A stretch of DNA of 64,000 nucleotides from Gammaproteobacteria bacterium (GTDB taxonomy: Bacteria; Pseudomonadota; Gammaproteobacteria; Pseudomonadales; Azotimanducaceae), in contig SMWF01000026.1 in assembly GCA_004357385.1 (NCBI GenBank), positions 1-64,000 of the forward strand. Reading direction: 5' to 3'. Below the pieces are notes generated by a model. The model made no database searches. It was given only the letters and a program-made list of their open reading frames with translations, and had not been told where the DNA came from. A program made the position numbers and the translations under genes. Shown here piece after piece: positions 25,903-34,963 of this stretch (position 1 is the first letter of the stretch; every line of letters starts with the position of its first letter).

Positions 25903-27402
25903 GTGGCGGCAGCTAGTGTTCGCTGGGTGAGCGACGCGCCGACATCCGACGCCCCTGTCGATGCCCGGAGGCCAGGACTGGCGGTCAGCCTCGCTCCATT
26001 GCTCACGTTGATCGGTCTGCTCGCGCTGAACGTCTATTTGTTCGGCGACGACGCACTTTCCGGGCCTCACCAGATCGCATTGCTGGTGAGCGCCGGGCTT
26101 ACCGCCGCACTGGCGATTCGAATCGGGGTGCGGTGGCTCGACATCCAGGACGCGATCGTCGCCAGCATCGGCATCGCCGTCCCGGCCATTCTCATCCTGC
26201 TGATGGTGGGTGCGCTGTCCGGCACCTGGCTGGTGAGCGGCATCGTGCCAGCAATGATCTACTACGGACTGCACCTTCTGAACCCGGCGATCTTTCTGTT
26301 CGCCGCCTGCATCATCGGCGCCGTGATCTCGCTGGCCACGGGGAGCTCCTGGACTACGTCGGCAACGGTTGGGATCGCGCTGATGGGGATCGGCCGGGCA
26401 CTGGGCATTCACGAAGGAATGATCGCGGGCGCGGTGCTTTCGGGCGCCTATTTCGGTGACAAACTCTCGCCGCTGTCGGACACCACCAACCTCGCCGCGG
26501 GCGTCGGCGGGATCGATCTGTTCACGCACATCCGTTACCTGGTCTACACCACGGGACCCTCGATCAGCATCGCGCTGCTGGGCTACCTCGCCCTCGGACT
26601 GTTCGGCGGCACCGGTGGCGGGCAGGTCGACAATCAGCTTCTCTATGACGCGCTGAATGCCCGATTCGATATCAGCTTGTGGCTGATGCTGGTTCCAGCA
26701 CTGGTGATCTATATGATCGTGCGGCGCGTGCCGGCACTGCCAGCCATCTTCGTCGGTGCGCTGCTCGGCGCTGTCGCGGCGCTCATCGCGCAGCCGGAGG
26801 TGGTGCTGCTGGCTGCTCCGACCGCCGGCAACGCGGCCGCGTACACCGGCATCATGACCGCGATGTTCGGCGAGGTCGCGATCGCCACCGGACACCCGGT
26901 GCTGGACGAACTGCTCCACTCGAAAGGCATGGCGGGGATGCTGCCCACGATCTGGCTGATCCTCTCGGCGATGGTATTCGGCGGCACCATGGAGGCCGGT
27001 GGGTTTCTCAAGCGCATCACCAACGCTCTGCTGGGGCGGGTTCGCTCCGATGGATCGCTGATTGCGGCCACCACAGGAACGTGCCTCACAGCCAATGCCA
27101 CGGCCTCGGATCAATACCTGGCGATCGTGGTGCCCGGGCGGATGTTTGCCAACGCGTTCCGCGAGCGCGGGCTGGCACCCCAGAACCTGACCCGGACCCT
27201 GGAGGACGCAGGGACCGTGACCTCGGTGTTGATTCCCTGGAATACCTGCGGTGCGTTCCACGCCGGAGTGCTCGGCGTGGCGACGTTCAGCTACGCGCCG
27301 TTCGCATTCTTCTGCCTGCTGAGTCCCTTCATGACGCTGCTGTTCGGGTACCGTGGCTTTCGCCTGGCGCGCACCGAGGCCCAATCAAAGGCTGATCCAT
27401 GA
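25903..27402 (+). CDS. Na+/H+ antiporter NhaC family protein
   Basis: 499 residues from GTG 25903, or 491 from GTG 25927. About eleven hydrophobic helices. NhaC signatures are SSWTTSATVGIALMGIG and the transport-site loop GDKLSPLSDTTNLAAG. The second half repeats the topology, with LTANATASDQY and IPWNTCGAFHAGVLG. Family members exchange Na+ for H+, or exchange organic acids such as malate and lactate. It overlaps the following peptidase gene by four bases (ATGA), so peptide or amino acid uptake linked to a sodium gradient is possible. Confidence 0.9.
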   Translation: MAAASVRWVSDAPTSDAPVDARRPGLAVSLAPLLTLIGLLALNVYLFGDDALSGPHQIALLVSAGLTAALAIRIGVRWLDIQDAIVASIGIAVPAILILLMVGALSGTWLVSGIVPAMIYYGLHLLNPAIFLFAACIIGAVISLATGSSWTTSATVGIALMGIGRALGIHEGMIAGAVLSGAYFGDKLSPLSDTTNLAAGVGGIDLFTHIRYLVYTTGPSISIALLGYLALGLFGGTGGGQVDNQLLYDALNARFDISLWLMLVPALVIYMIVRRVPALPAIFVGALLGAVAALIAQPEVVLLAAPTAGNAAAYTGIMTAMFGEVAIATGHPVLDELLHSKGMAGMLPTIWLILSAMVFGGTMEAGGFLKRITNALLGRVRSDGSLIAATTGTCLTANATASDQYLAIVVPGRMFANAFRERGLAPQNLTRTLEDAGTVTSVLIPWNTCGAFHAGVLGVATFSYAPFAFFCLLSPFMTLLFGYRGFRLARTEAQSKADP

Positions 27403-29081
27403 AACCCGTGGCACACGGGCTCGCAATCGCTCTCGCCACGGGTCTCGTTGCGCTGAGCAGCTGCGTACCGCCGGATCCTTCGGACACTCGTGTCATCAGC
27501 ACAGCAATGGAAAAGGCCGCGCAGCGAATTACCGGGCCGCTCATTCGGGAGGTCGTGGCGGAGATCGCCAGCGATGCTTATCAGGGCCGAGCCCCGGGCA
27601 CCGACGGCGATCGCATGACTCGCGACTACCTGAGCGCGCGGCTACGCGACGCCGGACTCGCCCCGGGCGCGAACGGCAGCTGGCAACAACTATTCAAGCT
27701 GATCGGCGTCACCGCCGCCCAGCCTGAGTCCTGGACATTCCATCACGAGGGCACCGAAACGCGAATTGCCCAGCACGACGAATTCATCGCAGCCAGCGGC
27801 CTGCAGGCCCCTGTGGCTGCATTGAACGAGGCGGAACTGGTGTTTGTCGGCTACGGAATATCAGCACCCGAGTACGGGTGGGACGACTACGCGGGCCGCA
27901 ACCTGAAAGGCAAGGTGCTGGTCATGCTGAACAACGATCCGCACTGGGATCCGGAACTGTTCGCCGGCGAACGTCGCCTCTACTACGGCCGCTGGATGTA
28001 CAAGTACGAAACCGCCGCAGCCAGGGGCGCGGCCGGCGCGATCATCATCCATACGACCGAATCAGCCGGTTACCCATGGCGCGTCATTCAGTCGTCGTTT
28101 TCCGGCCGCCGCTTCGAACTCCCGCAACGCGACGGGCCGCGTCTTGCGATCAAAGCATGGATGACAAGCACCGCCGTTGCCCGTCTGGTGGCGACGGCCG
28201 GTTTCGAGCTCGACGAACTGATCCAGCATGCCCGGCATCGGGAGTTCACTCCAATTCCGCTGGGCATCACGACGTCACTGACCCTGCGCAACGCCCTCAG
28301 CGCCGTGGAGAGCGGCAACGTGGTCGGCCAGCTGCGCGGCAGCGATCCCAAGCTTGCCGGGCAACTGGTGATCTATACGGCGCATCACGACCACATTGGT
28401 GTGCGCAGCGGACCGCAGGGTGATCAGATTTACAACGGCGCGCTGGACAATGCCAGCGGCACCGCGATGGTGATGGCTATCGCCGAAGCGTTCGCGGCAT
28501 TGCCACGAGCCCCGCGACGCTCCGTACAATTCATCTTCGTGGGCGCGGAAGAGCAGGGACTGCTCGGCTCGCAGTACTACGCCGAAAACCCCTCGGTGGC
28601 GCCGGGTCAAATTGCTGCGAACATCAATTTCGACGTCGGCAGCAACAGCGGTCGGGCCAGCGACGTGGTCTACATCGGTTTGGGCCGGTCGAGCCTCGAC
28701 GCGATCGCACAGCGGGTGGCGGATCACCAGCAGCGGACGCTGAAGCCGGACCCGGACCCCGGCAAGGGCCTGTTCTACCGGTCAGATCAGTTCAACTTCG
28801 CACGCATCGGCGTGCCCGCGCTGTATATACGGGGCGGCCGTGACATCATCGGCCACCCGGGCAGGGGGGAGGCGCGGGCGGCAGCGTACCTCGCCAATCA
28901 CTACCATCAACCCAGCGACGAACTGACCGACGACTGGAACTTCGATGGCATGGTCGATGATGCGCAGTTCGGTTTCCTGGCGGGTCTGCTGATCGCCAAC
29001 GCTGATGAGCTACCCACCTGGAATTCCGGCGACGAGTTCGAGGCGGCGCGCAAGGCCGCCCTGAGGCGCCTCACCGACTGA
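27399..29081 (+). CDS. M28 family metallopeptidase, lipoprotein
   Basis: 560 residues. The signal peptide ends in a lipobox (LVALSSC), so the enzyme is likely membrane anchored outside the cytoplasm. A PA-like insert (KGKVLVMLNNDPHWD and beyond) is followed by the M28 di-zinc site: His in YTAHHDHIGV, bridging Asp in NGALDNASGTAM, catalytic Glu pair in VGAEEQGLLGS, and the late His in NHYHQPSDEL. M28 peptidases release N-terminal amino acids. It is coupled to the NhaC-type antiporter by ATGA and ends one base from the convergent molybdenum hydroxylase gene. Confidence 0.9.
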   Translation: MKPVAHGLAIALATGLVALSSCVPPDPSDTRVISTAMEKAAQRITGPLIREVVAEIASDAYQGRAPGTDGDRMTRDYLSARLRDAGLAPGANGSWQQLFKLIGVTAAQPESWTFHHEGTETRIAQHDEFIAASGLQAPVAALNEAELVFVGYGISAPEYGWDDYAGRNLKGKVLVMLNNDPHWDPELFAGERRLYYGRWMYKYETAAARGAAGAIIIHTTESAGYPWRVIQSSFSGRRFELPQRDGPRLAIKAWMTSTAVARLVATAGFELDELIQHARHREFTPIPLGITTSLTLRNALSAVESGNVVGQLRGSDPKLAGQLVIYTAHHDHIGVRSGPQGDQIYNGALDNASGTAMVMAIAEAFAALPRAPRRSVQFIFVGAEEQGLLGSQYYAENPSVAPGQIAANINFDVGSNSGRASDVVYIGLGRSSLDAIAQRVADHQQRTLKPDPDPGKGLFYRSDQFNFARIGVPALYIRGGRDIIGHPGRGEARAAAYLANHYHQPSDELTDDWNFDGMVDDAQFGFLAGLLIANADELPTWNSGDEFEAARKAALRRLTD

Positions 29082-31289
29082 TCAGGCGTCGCCAGGTCCG
29101 GCGGCCGTACGCCGGAGACGTTCCGGGGTCATCGGCAGGTCGCGCAGCCGCAGTCCGGTGGCGGCGAACACCGCATTGCCCAGCGCCGCGGCGGTTGGGC
29201 CCTGGGTCGCTTCACCGGCCCCCAGCGAGGGCTCCTCAGGCCGATCGATCAGCACGGTCATCACCTCCGGCACTTCGCTGAAGCGCAGAATCGGGTAGCT
29301 GTCCCAATCCGTCGAGGTGACCCCGTCGCGCCCGAATTCGACCGCCTCCTTCAAGGTCCAACTCAGCGACTGGACGGCGCCCCCTTCCAACTGATTGACC
29401 AGCCCGTCGGGGTCGATCACCTGGCCGGCATCGGCGGCGATCCAGACCTGCTCCGCGCTGATGGTGGCGCTGTCGGGATCGACAGCTACCTGCACGACCA
29501 CCGCCGCATAGGACGCCTGATTCTTGTATCGCGCGACGGCCACACCGCGGCCACGGCTCGGTTTCGTGTATGTGCACGTGCCCGTGCCCGTGCCCGTGCC
29601 CGGAGAAGGGCAGTCGAGTCCACCGGCCAGCGCAACGACGCGCTCGAGAACCGCCCGCGCCCGGCGGTCGTCCAGGTGGTTCATTCGGAACTCCACCGGG
29701 TCGTGGCCAGCGGCCAGCGCCAATTCATCCATGAACGATTCGATCGCGAACACGTTTGCGTGAGCACCCAGTGCTCGCAGCGACGATGTACGCAGGGGGC
29801 TGTCGGCGACGAATCGTTTCACGACGCGCGGCGCGTGCAGCGCGTAAATCGGCCACGCATTGCGGTGGATACCCACCTCGGCCCGCAACGCCGGTCGCGG
29901 TACTGCGCGTGGTATCGGTTCGGCAAGATGTCCTGCGGCAAGCAGGTTCAAACCGTCCCCACCTGGCATCGGCCGTCCCATGTGGGTGAATCCCCAGACG
30001 TCGTGCGACCATCCACAGATGCGACCTCGTTCATCCAGCGCAGCTTCCATACGCACGTGGGCCGCCGGACCATAGGGTTCCCACTGATGTTCCTGCTGGC
30101 GGGTCCATTGCAGCATTACCGGCCGCCCCGGCAGCGCTCGAGCGCAGAGCGCGGCATCCAAGGCAACGTCGTCAGCACCGTTGTGGCCGTAGCAACCCGC
30201 GCCCGCGGTATGCACGACGCTGATCTTGTCCGTATCCATCCGGAGTGCGCGCGCCAGACAGCCGCGCAGCAGCTCGATACCTTGACTGTGCGACCAGACC
30301 GTCAGATGGCCATCCAGATTCAGCAGCGCGACGGCCGCCGAGGGCGCCAACGATGCATGCATGAGGTATGGCCGCGAGTATTCTGCAACCACGCGGCGAG
30401 CGCCCAGGGGCCAGGTGAGCGGGGGAACTTCGGCCTCAACAGGCACTCCCTCGCGCAGCGGAAACGCGGCACTTTCGTTGGCCACGAGATAGGCGGAGAG
30501 ATCTGCAACTTCCGGCAGGCGCTCTGCATCGTGCCAGCGCGCCGCCGCGCTGGCGCGCCCGGCGATACGAATCGCGTCGTACTCGGATTCGGCCAGCACG
30601 GCCAGAAAACTGCCGTCGACCACCACGCCCAGCAACCCGGGTTCACGCTCGATCCGGCTGCGATCGAACCGCGCCAGGCGGTGGTTCGGGCCGGGCGGAC
30701 GAATCACCCGCGCATGACAGAGCCCGGTCAGTTCGAGGTCCTGCAGGAATACCCCGGCGCCGCGCAGTTTGGGTTCGAGGTCAACCCGCAGCATGCCTCG
30801 GCCTACCCACCGATGCTCGGTCGGTGAGCGTTCCGGCGCCAGCTCATCGATGGTGGTTCCAAAATCGCGGCCGCCCTGCAGTTCCCAGATCGAGACCGTC
30901 TGATTGCCCCCGGGCGCACTGATGATTCCATCCGCGATATCCAGCGTCGCGACATCCGCGTCGAGTACTGTGGCGGCCTGTGCCAGCAACAGACGCCGGG
31001 CCCAGGCACCGGCCTGACGCAGCGCAGCGCCACTCTGCTCGATGGACATCGACCCCGCGGTGACCAGCTCGTTCGGCGCGACCCCGGTACGGGTGACGGC
31101 CACCCGCACCCGGACCGGTTCGACGCCCAGTTCATCCGCAAGGATCAACGTGAGCGCGGTCAGAATGCCCTGGCCGAGCTCGACCTTGCCGGTGCGCAAG
31201 GTGACGGTTGCTTCCGCGTCGATTGTGAGCCATTGGTCCAGCTCCGGGTTACGGACCAGCGATGGGGGCAGCTCCGCTCGATCAGCCAT
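29082..31289 (-). CDS. xanthine dehydrogenase family protein, molybdopterin-binding subunit (IorB/CoxL-like)
   Basis: 735 residues from ATG 31289, which overlaps the end of the iron-sulfur subunit gene by eight bases. A longer frame to 31412 lies inside that gene. Moco-domain landmarks are VTLRTGKVELGQGILTAL, the GVFLQDL hinge, SLRALGAHANVF (the family is usually SMRAPG) and the C-terminal GAGEATQGPTAAALGNAVFAATG (in parts), which holds the catalytic Glu. The FAD subunit is absent, as in the two-subunit isoquinoline 1-oxidoreductase type. It hydroxylates N-heterocycles or oxidises aldehydes. No signal peptide is seen at this start. A hexamer repeat in the gene encodes a Gly-Thr run. Confidence 0.88.
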   Translation of the reverse strand: MADRAELPPSLVRNPELDQWLTIDAEATVTLRTGKVELGQGILTALTLILADELGVEPVRVRVAVTRTGVAPNELVTAGSMSIEQSGAALRQAGAWARRLLLAQAATVLDADVATLDIADGIISAPGGNQTVSIWELQGGRDFGTTIDELAPERSPTEHRWVGRGMLRVDLEPKLRGAGVFLQDLELTGLCHARVIRPPGPNHRLARFDRSRIEREPGLLGVVVDGSFLAVLAESEYDAIRIAGRASAAARWHDAERLPEVADLSAYLVANESAAFPLREGVPVEAEVPPLTWPLGARRVVAEYSRPYLMHASLAPSAAVALLNLDGHLTVWSHSQGIELLRGCLARALRMDTDKISVVHTAGAGCYGHNGADDVALDAALCARALPGRPVMLQWTRQQEHQWEPYGPAAHVRMEAALDERGRICGWSHDVWGFTHMGRPMPGGDGLNLLAAGHLAEPIPRAVPRPALRAEVGIHRNAWPIYALHAPRVVKRFVADSPLRTSSLRALGAHANVFAIESFMDELALAAGHDPVEFRMNHLDDRRARAVLERVVALAGGLDCPSPGTGTGTGTCTYTKPSRGRGVAVARYKNQASYAAVVVQVAVDPDSATISAEQVWIAADAGQVIDPDGLVNQLEGGAVQSLSWTLKEAVEFGRDGVTSTDWDSYPILRFSEVPEVMTVLIDRPEEPSLGAGEATQGPTAAALGNAVFAATGLRLRDLPMTPERLRRTAAGPGDA
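29578..29601. repeat. hexanucleotide repeat (gtgccc x4) inside the Mo-subunit gene
   Basis: Four consecutive gtgccc units are preceded by the related gtgcac. Read on the minus strand they encode an alternating Gly-Thr stretch (GTGTGTGTCTYT). Being a multiple of three, copy-number changes would preserve the frame. Confidence 0.85.
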
Positions 31290-31731
31290 TCGCCGACAAC
31301 TCGCAGAACGCGTTGAGGATTCTCGGCTGCGCGCCACAGCGACACAGGTGGTCGTCCAGCGCGATTTGAATTTCCCGCCTGCTCGGTCGTGGATTGGCGT
31401 CAAACAGCGCACGTGCCGCGATCAGGATGCCGGACAGGCAATAACCGCACTGGGCCGCGTTGTGGTCGAGCAACGCCTGTTGAATTGGGTGCAGGGTTTC
31501 GTTCGCGAACCCTTCCAGGGTCACCAGCGACATTCCTTCGAACTCGCCCACGGTGCGCCGACAACTGAACTCAGGTGCACCGTCTACCAGCACCTTGCAG
31601 GCGCCGCACTGCTCCAGGCCACAGCCGAGTTTTACGCTTTTGAGGCCGAGCGCATCACGCAGGACATGCAGTAAGGGCACGTTGCGATCTACATCGAGTT
31701 CGTGGGACACGCCGTTGACAATGACGCGCAT
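31282..31731 (-). CDS. (2Fe-2S)-binding subunit of a molybdenum hydroxylase
   Basis: 149 residues. The N-terminal plant-type ferredoxin cluster is in CGLEQCGACKVLVDG with the distal Cys in FSCRRTV. The second cluster domain has CGYCLSGILIAA and DDHLCRCGAQPRI. This is the standard small subunit that carries electrons from the molybdenum centre. It overlaps the following Mo-subunit gene by eight bases and the preceding DNA polymerase II gene by one base, so all three look like one transcript. Confidence 0.93.
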   Translation of the reverse strand: MRVIVNGVSHELDVDRNVPLLHVLRDALGLKSVKLGCGLEQCGACKVLVDGAPEFSCRRTVGEFEGMSLVTLEGFANETLHPIQQALLDHNAAQCGYCLSGILIAARALFDANPRPSRREIQIALDDHLCRCGAQPRILNAFCELSANG

Positions 31732-34052
31732 CAGAACAATCCCATCTGACGGTCATCGCCCACCACCTGCGCGAAATCGAGGCCAAGCGTGCCGAGTACG
31801 GGTTCCGCCACCGGCAGGATCTGTTTCTGTACGTAGTGCTCCCGATCCGGTTCGTGCTGAAGATTATCCAGCGGTTCGGGACCGGCAACGGTGATTAGAT
31901 AAGACACGATGCGACCTACGTCACCCGATTTTCGCGCCGCGACGACGTGCGGTGGCGAAGTGGCCGTGTATTGCGCCGGTGGCTTGCGCAAACCCTTTCG
32001 GTAGACCAGCAAATCGTCCAACGCACCCTCACGAACCTGTCGCACCACATCGAACAGATAGTCGGTGACGTCCTGGTCGTCGAACAGACGATAGTACAGT
32101 TCGCGTTGCACCTGCTTTGCCAATTGCGTCCAGTCACGGCGCACGACTTCCATGCCAACGAACTCCACGGCATCGGGATCGCAGCCCTGAACGAGTCCCG
32201 CATAGCGCTTGCGGGCCCCACCCGCGCCATGCCGCACGGAGGGCAGGAACAGTTTCGTGTACAGCTTCTCGAATTCGAGTTCCAGGTGGCTCTCGACCCG
32301 CCAGCGCTGCCCGACCAGCTCCGCAAGCTCTCGTGTACAGCGCTGCGCCAGCTCCGCACCGAGCGGTCCGGCCGCGGTTGCGTCGCTGAGTCCCGAGGCA
32401 ACGAAAACGCTGTCCGTATCCCCGTAAAGCACCTCGTATCCACAGCGTTCGAACCAGTCTTTAGACCACCGCAACAGAAACCGGCCCTGCCCGGTAATGG
32501 CGTTGGCGATGTCCGGATTGTGGAACCGGCATGCCGGTGTGCCGAGCACCCCGTAGAACGAGTTCATCAGGATTTTGATGGCCTGTGATGCAACCTCGTC
32601 GCCACTACGCTTGGCGGCCTCACGCTGTGGAAACAGCGCTTCGAGCATGGCGGGCAGGATGCCGGGTTCCCGCCGAAACGAGGCTCCCGGCAGCTCGATG
32701 CGATCTTCCGCGTCGGAGGGGTTGCCCAGGTAACCCAGGGGGTCGATGTTGAAGGTACGAATGATGCTCGGATACAGACTTTTGAAATCGAACACCCAGA
32801 CATTCTCGTGAATGCCGGTGACCGGTTCGAAGACGTGACCCCCCGACTGGGCTTCGAACACGCGCGAATCGTCCGATCGAACGGTGGGTGCGACGTAACC
32901 CCTGGGTCCCAGCGCGGCGAGATAGAGGAAATCGAAGGATGCAATGCTGGCGGCAACGCGGTCCGGAGTCATCCCAGTGAGTGCACTGCGGGCAAAGGCG
33001 AGGCGAATCAGGTTCAGCTCATCAACGATTTCCCGCACCAACCGCGCATCGGTGCGGGCATACCGGGCGAAGCCCTCCAGGTCGTGCTGATAGCGGTGCA
33101 TGATCTCGCCGGCCCGATCGACAACGTCGCCATCCAGCGCCTTGCCTTCGCCAAGCACCTGCCGGCCAACCGCGTCGAGGGAGTAATCGTCCATCCGCAC
33201 GAACGCGCCGCGCAGCAGGTCGATGCCATCGAGCACCACCCGACCGGGCACGTTGGCGCTGCCACTGCCGAAGTAGCCCTGGGCGGCCCGCAAGCGCAAC
33301 TCGCCCTTACCGCGGCCCAGCTCGAAGGGATGCCCGACACGCGCAGCGATGCGCGCCAGCACGGTCAGATCGAAGTCGATCACGTTCCAACCGGTCAGCA
33401 CGTCCGGATCGAGTTCGGCGATCCGGTCGCAAAATGCATCGAGCGTCTGCCATTCGTCCGGATAGCCGCGGGCCTGCTCGGGCATTTCCCGGTTCCGCGG
33501 GTCGCAGATGAGTACTTCGTCAGCCCCGCAGCCGTACAGGGAAATGGCCAACAGTTGCTGGGCCTTGGCGTCGGTCTCTATGTCGAACGATAGAACGCGC
33601 GGTTCTATCTCGAGCGTCGCCGCGCTCACCTGCGGGTCGTCGAACACCCAGGTGGTGCCTTGGCCCGGCTGCGCCTCGCCCTCGATCAGACACGCGCCCC
33701 GAATGCTACGGTCGATCAGATAGCGAACGGCGAAGCGTACATCGGCTTCGAAGGTCGCCACGCCCTGATGGTGCAGCCGGTCGCGGATGGGCGGTGTATC
33801 CGAGGGAACGCGCACCTCGACCCGGCTCACCGGCTCACCGGCAAAACTGCGCAGCTCGGTCTCCAGCACGGGCCGATCGCTGAGTTCCGCCGCCAACTGG
33901 GCATCGCCGCTGCGTACGTAAAAGTGCGGCCGCTGCCGATGATCGCGGATGAGAAACGTCGCCCCGTCGTCCATCCGTCCATAGAGATGAACTACCGGCG
34001 TCCCGCTGAAGATCCGGTAATCCGCCTGGAGGATGACGCCGCGGGTCTGCAT
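31731..34052 (-). CDS. polB: DNA polymerase II (family B)
   Basis: 773 residues, close to 783 in E. coli. N-terminal exonuclease motifs are intact: Exo I LSFDIETDA, Exo II LTGWNVIDFDL and Exo III YARTDARLV. Polymerase motifs are also intact: region II DFKSLYPSIIRTFNIDP, region III KILMNSFYGVLG and region I YGDTDSVFV. The enzyme does proofreading DNA synthesis and lesion restart. No LexA box is obvious upstream by eye. It ends one base into the start of the iron-sulfur subunit gene, an unusual neighbour for a repair polymerase. Confidence 0.95.
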   Translation of the reverse strand: MQTRGVILQADYRIFSGTPVVHLYGRMDDGATFLIRDHRQRPHFYVRSGDAQLAAELSDRPVLETELRSFAGEPVSRVEVRVPSDTPPIRDRLHHQGVATFEADVRFAVRYLIDRSIRGACLIEGEAQPGQGTTWVFDDPQVSAATLEIEPRVLSFDIETDAKAQQLLAISLYGCGADEVLICDPRNREMPEQARGYPDEWQTLDAFCDRIAELDPDVLTGWNVIDFDLTVLARIAARVGHPFELGRGKGELRLRAAQGYFGSGSANVPGRVVLDGIDLLRGAFVRMDDYSLDAVGRQVLGEGKALDGDVVDRAGEIMHRYQHDLEGFARYARTDARLVREIVDELNLIRLAFARSALTGMTPDRVAASIASFDFLYLAALGPRGYVAPTVRSDDSRVFEAQSGGHVFEPVTGIHENVWVFDFKSLYPSIIRTFNIDPLGYLGNPSDAEDRIELPGASFRREPGILPAMLEALFPQREAAKRSGDEVASQAIKILMNSFYGVLGTPACRFHNPDIANAITGQGRFLLRWSKDWFERCGYEVLYGDTDSVFVASGLSDATAAGPLGAELAQRCTRELAELVGQRWRVESHLELEFEKLYTKLFLPSVRHGAGGARKRYAGLVQGCDPDAVEFVGMEVVRRDWTQLAKQVQRELYYRLFDDQDVTDYLFDVVRQVREGALDDLLVYRKGLRKPPAQYTATSPPHVVAARKSGDVGRIVSYLITVAGPEPLDNLQHEPDREHYVQKQILPVAEPVLGTLGLDFAQVVGDDRQMGLF

Positions 34053-34076
34053 TTTCAGGATTCCCGCGCGGCGCGG

Positions 34077-34859
34077 TCAGACGCCCTCGATGGCGTGGAT
34101 TCGTTTCCAGGTTGCTCCGGGCAGCCAGCGGCGCATGCGCCAGGCGAGCCGGGAGCCGCGCCCCGGAAATACGAACAGGTCATTGCGCTCGAGCCCAGCA
34201 TCGATTGCATCCAGCACGTCCTGGGGTTCCAGAGGTGCTCCCTGGTCGAAAATCTTTGGCCAGACGGTGGCCCGGGCCTGGTCCAGCAACGGCGTTTTCA
34301 CGGGCGGAGGACAGACGCACAGGATGTTCACGTTGCTGTCCTGGTGTTCATGAGCCAGCACTTCGGTGAATGCGACCACCGCAAATTTCGACGCACCGTA
34401 GGCCGCCATGTAAATCAACGGAATCCAGCCCGCCAGCGAGGCGAAGTTGATCAGCTCGCCCCGGTTGCGCTCGAGCAACCCTGGCAGGGTCGCCTTGGTG
34501 ACGTTGACCACGCCGTTGTAGTTGACGGCCATGGTTCGATGGAAGAGTTCCACCTCCTGATCGACGACTCTGCCAAGCGGCATGATGGCCGCCGCGTTGT
34601 ACACCCGCCGGATCGGACCCAGGGATGATTCCGTTTCGGTGACCGCTGCAACCACGGCGTCGTAGTCCGTGACATCGACGTGAAACGTACGGATGTTCTG
34701 GTGCTGCTCGGCGGTTTCCAGCAAGCCGGCTTCGTTGACATCAAGCGCTGCGACGCGATGCCCGGCATCCGCCAGCTGGCGCGCGGCCAGTCGGCCCATG
34801 CCGCTGCCAGCGCCGGTGATCAGGATCGATTCGTCCCGCGATCCGGCCTCATTGGTCAT
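34077..34859 (-). CDS. SDR family NAD(P)-dependent oxidoreductase
   Basis: 260 residues. The coenzyme motif is ITGAGSGMGRLAARQLADAG (TGxxxGxG), the structural YNAAAIMP corresponds to NNAG, and the catalytic Tyr and Lys are in YGASKFAVVAF with Ser in INFASLAGW. The C-terminal part resembles SDRs that act on lipids or sterols, but the substrate cannot be defined. It precedes polB on the same strand by 24 bases and diverges from an amidohydrolase gene. Confidence 0.88.
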   Translation of the reverse strand: MTNEAGSRDESILITGAGSGMGRLAARQLADAGHRVAALDVNEAGLLETAEQHQNIRTFHVDVTDYDAVVAAVTETESSLGPIRRVYNAAAIMPLGRVVDQEVELFHRTMAVNYNGVVNVTKATLPGLLERNRGELINFASLAGWIPLIYMAAYGASKFAVVAFTEVLAHEHQDSNVNILCVCPPPVKTPLLDQARATVWPKIFDQGAPLEPQDVLDAIDAGLERNDLFVFPGRGSRLAWRMRRWLPGATWKRIHAIEGV

Positions 34860-34963
34860 TTCGTTTTCACTCCCGCGCTCCTGGTCCCTGCAGGCGATGC
34901 TAATGCCTCTCGGCGGAGTGACTCAAGCTTGTTAGGGTAAGACATGATTCGACGGAGATCGCC

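Noticed and set aside
25615-27384. A 589-codon open frame on the minus strand
   Set aside because: It is antisense to the NhaC antiporter gene and is Gln/His/Arg rich without recognisable motifs.
29578-29601. Possible frameshift or sequencing artefact in the Mo-subunit gene
   Set aside because: The repeat keeps the frame and family motifs continue on both sides.
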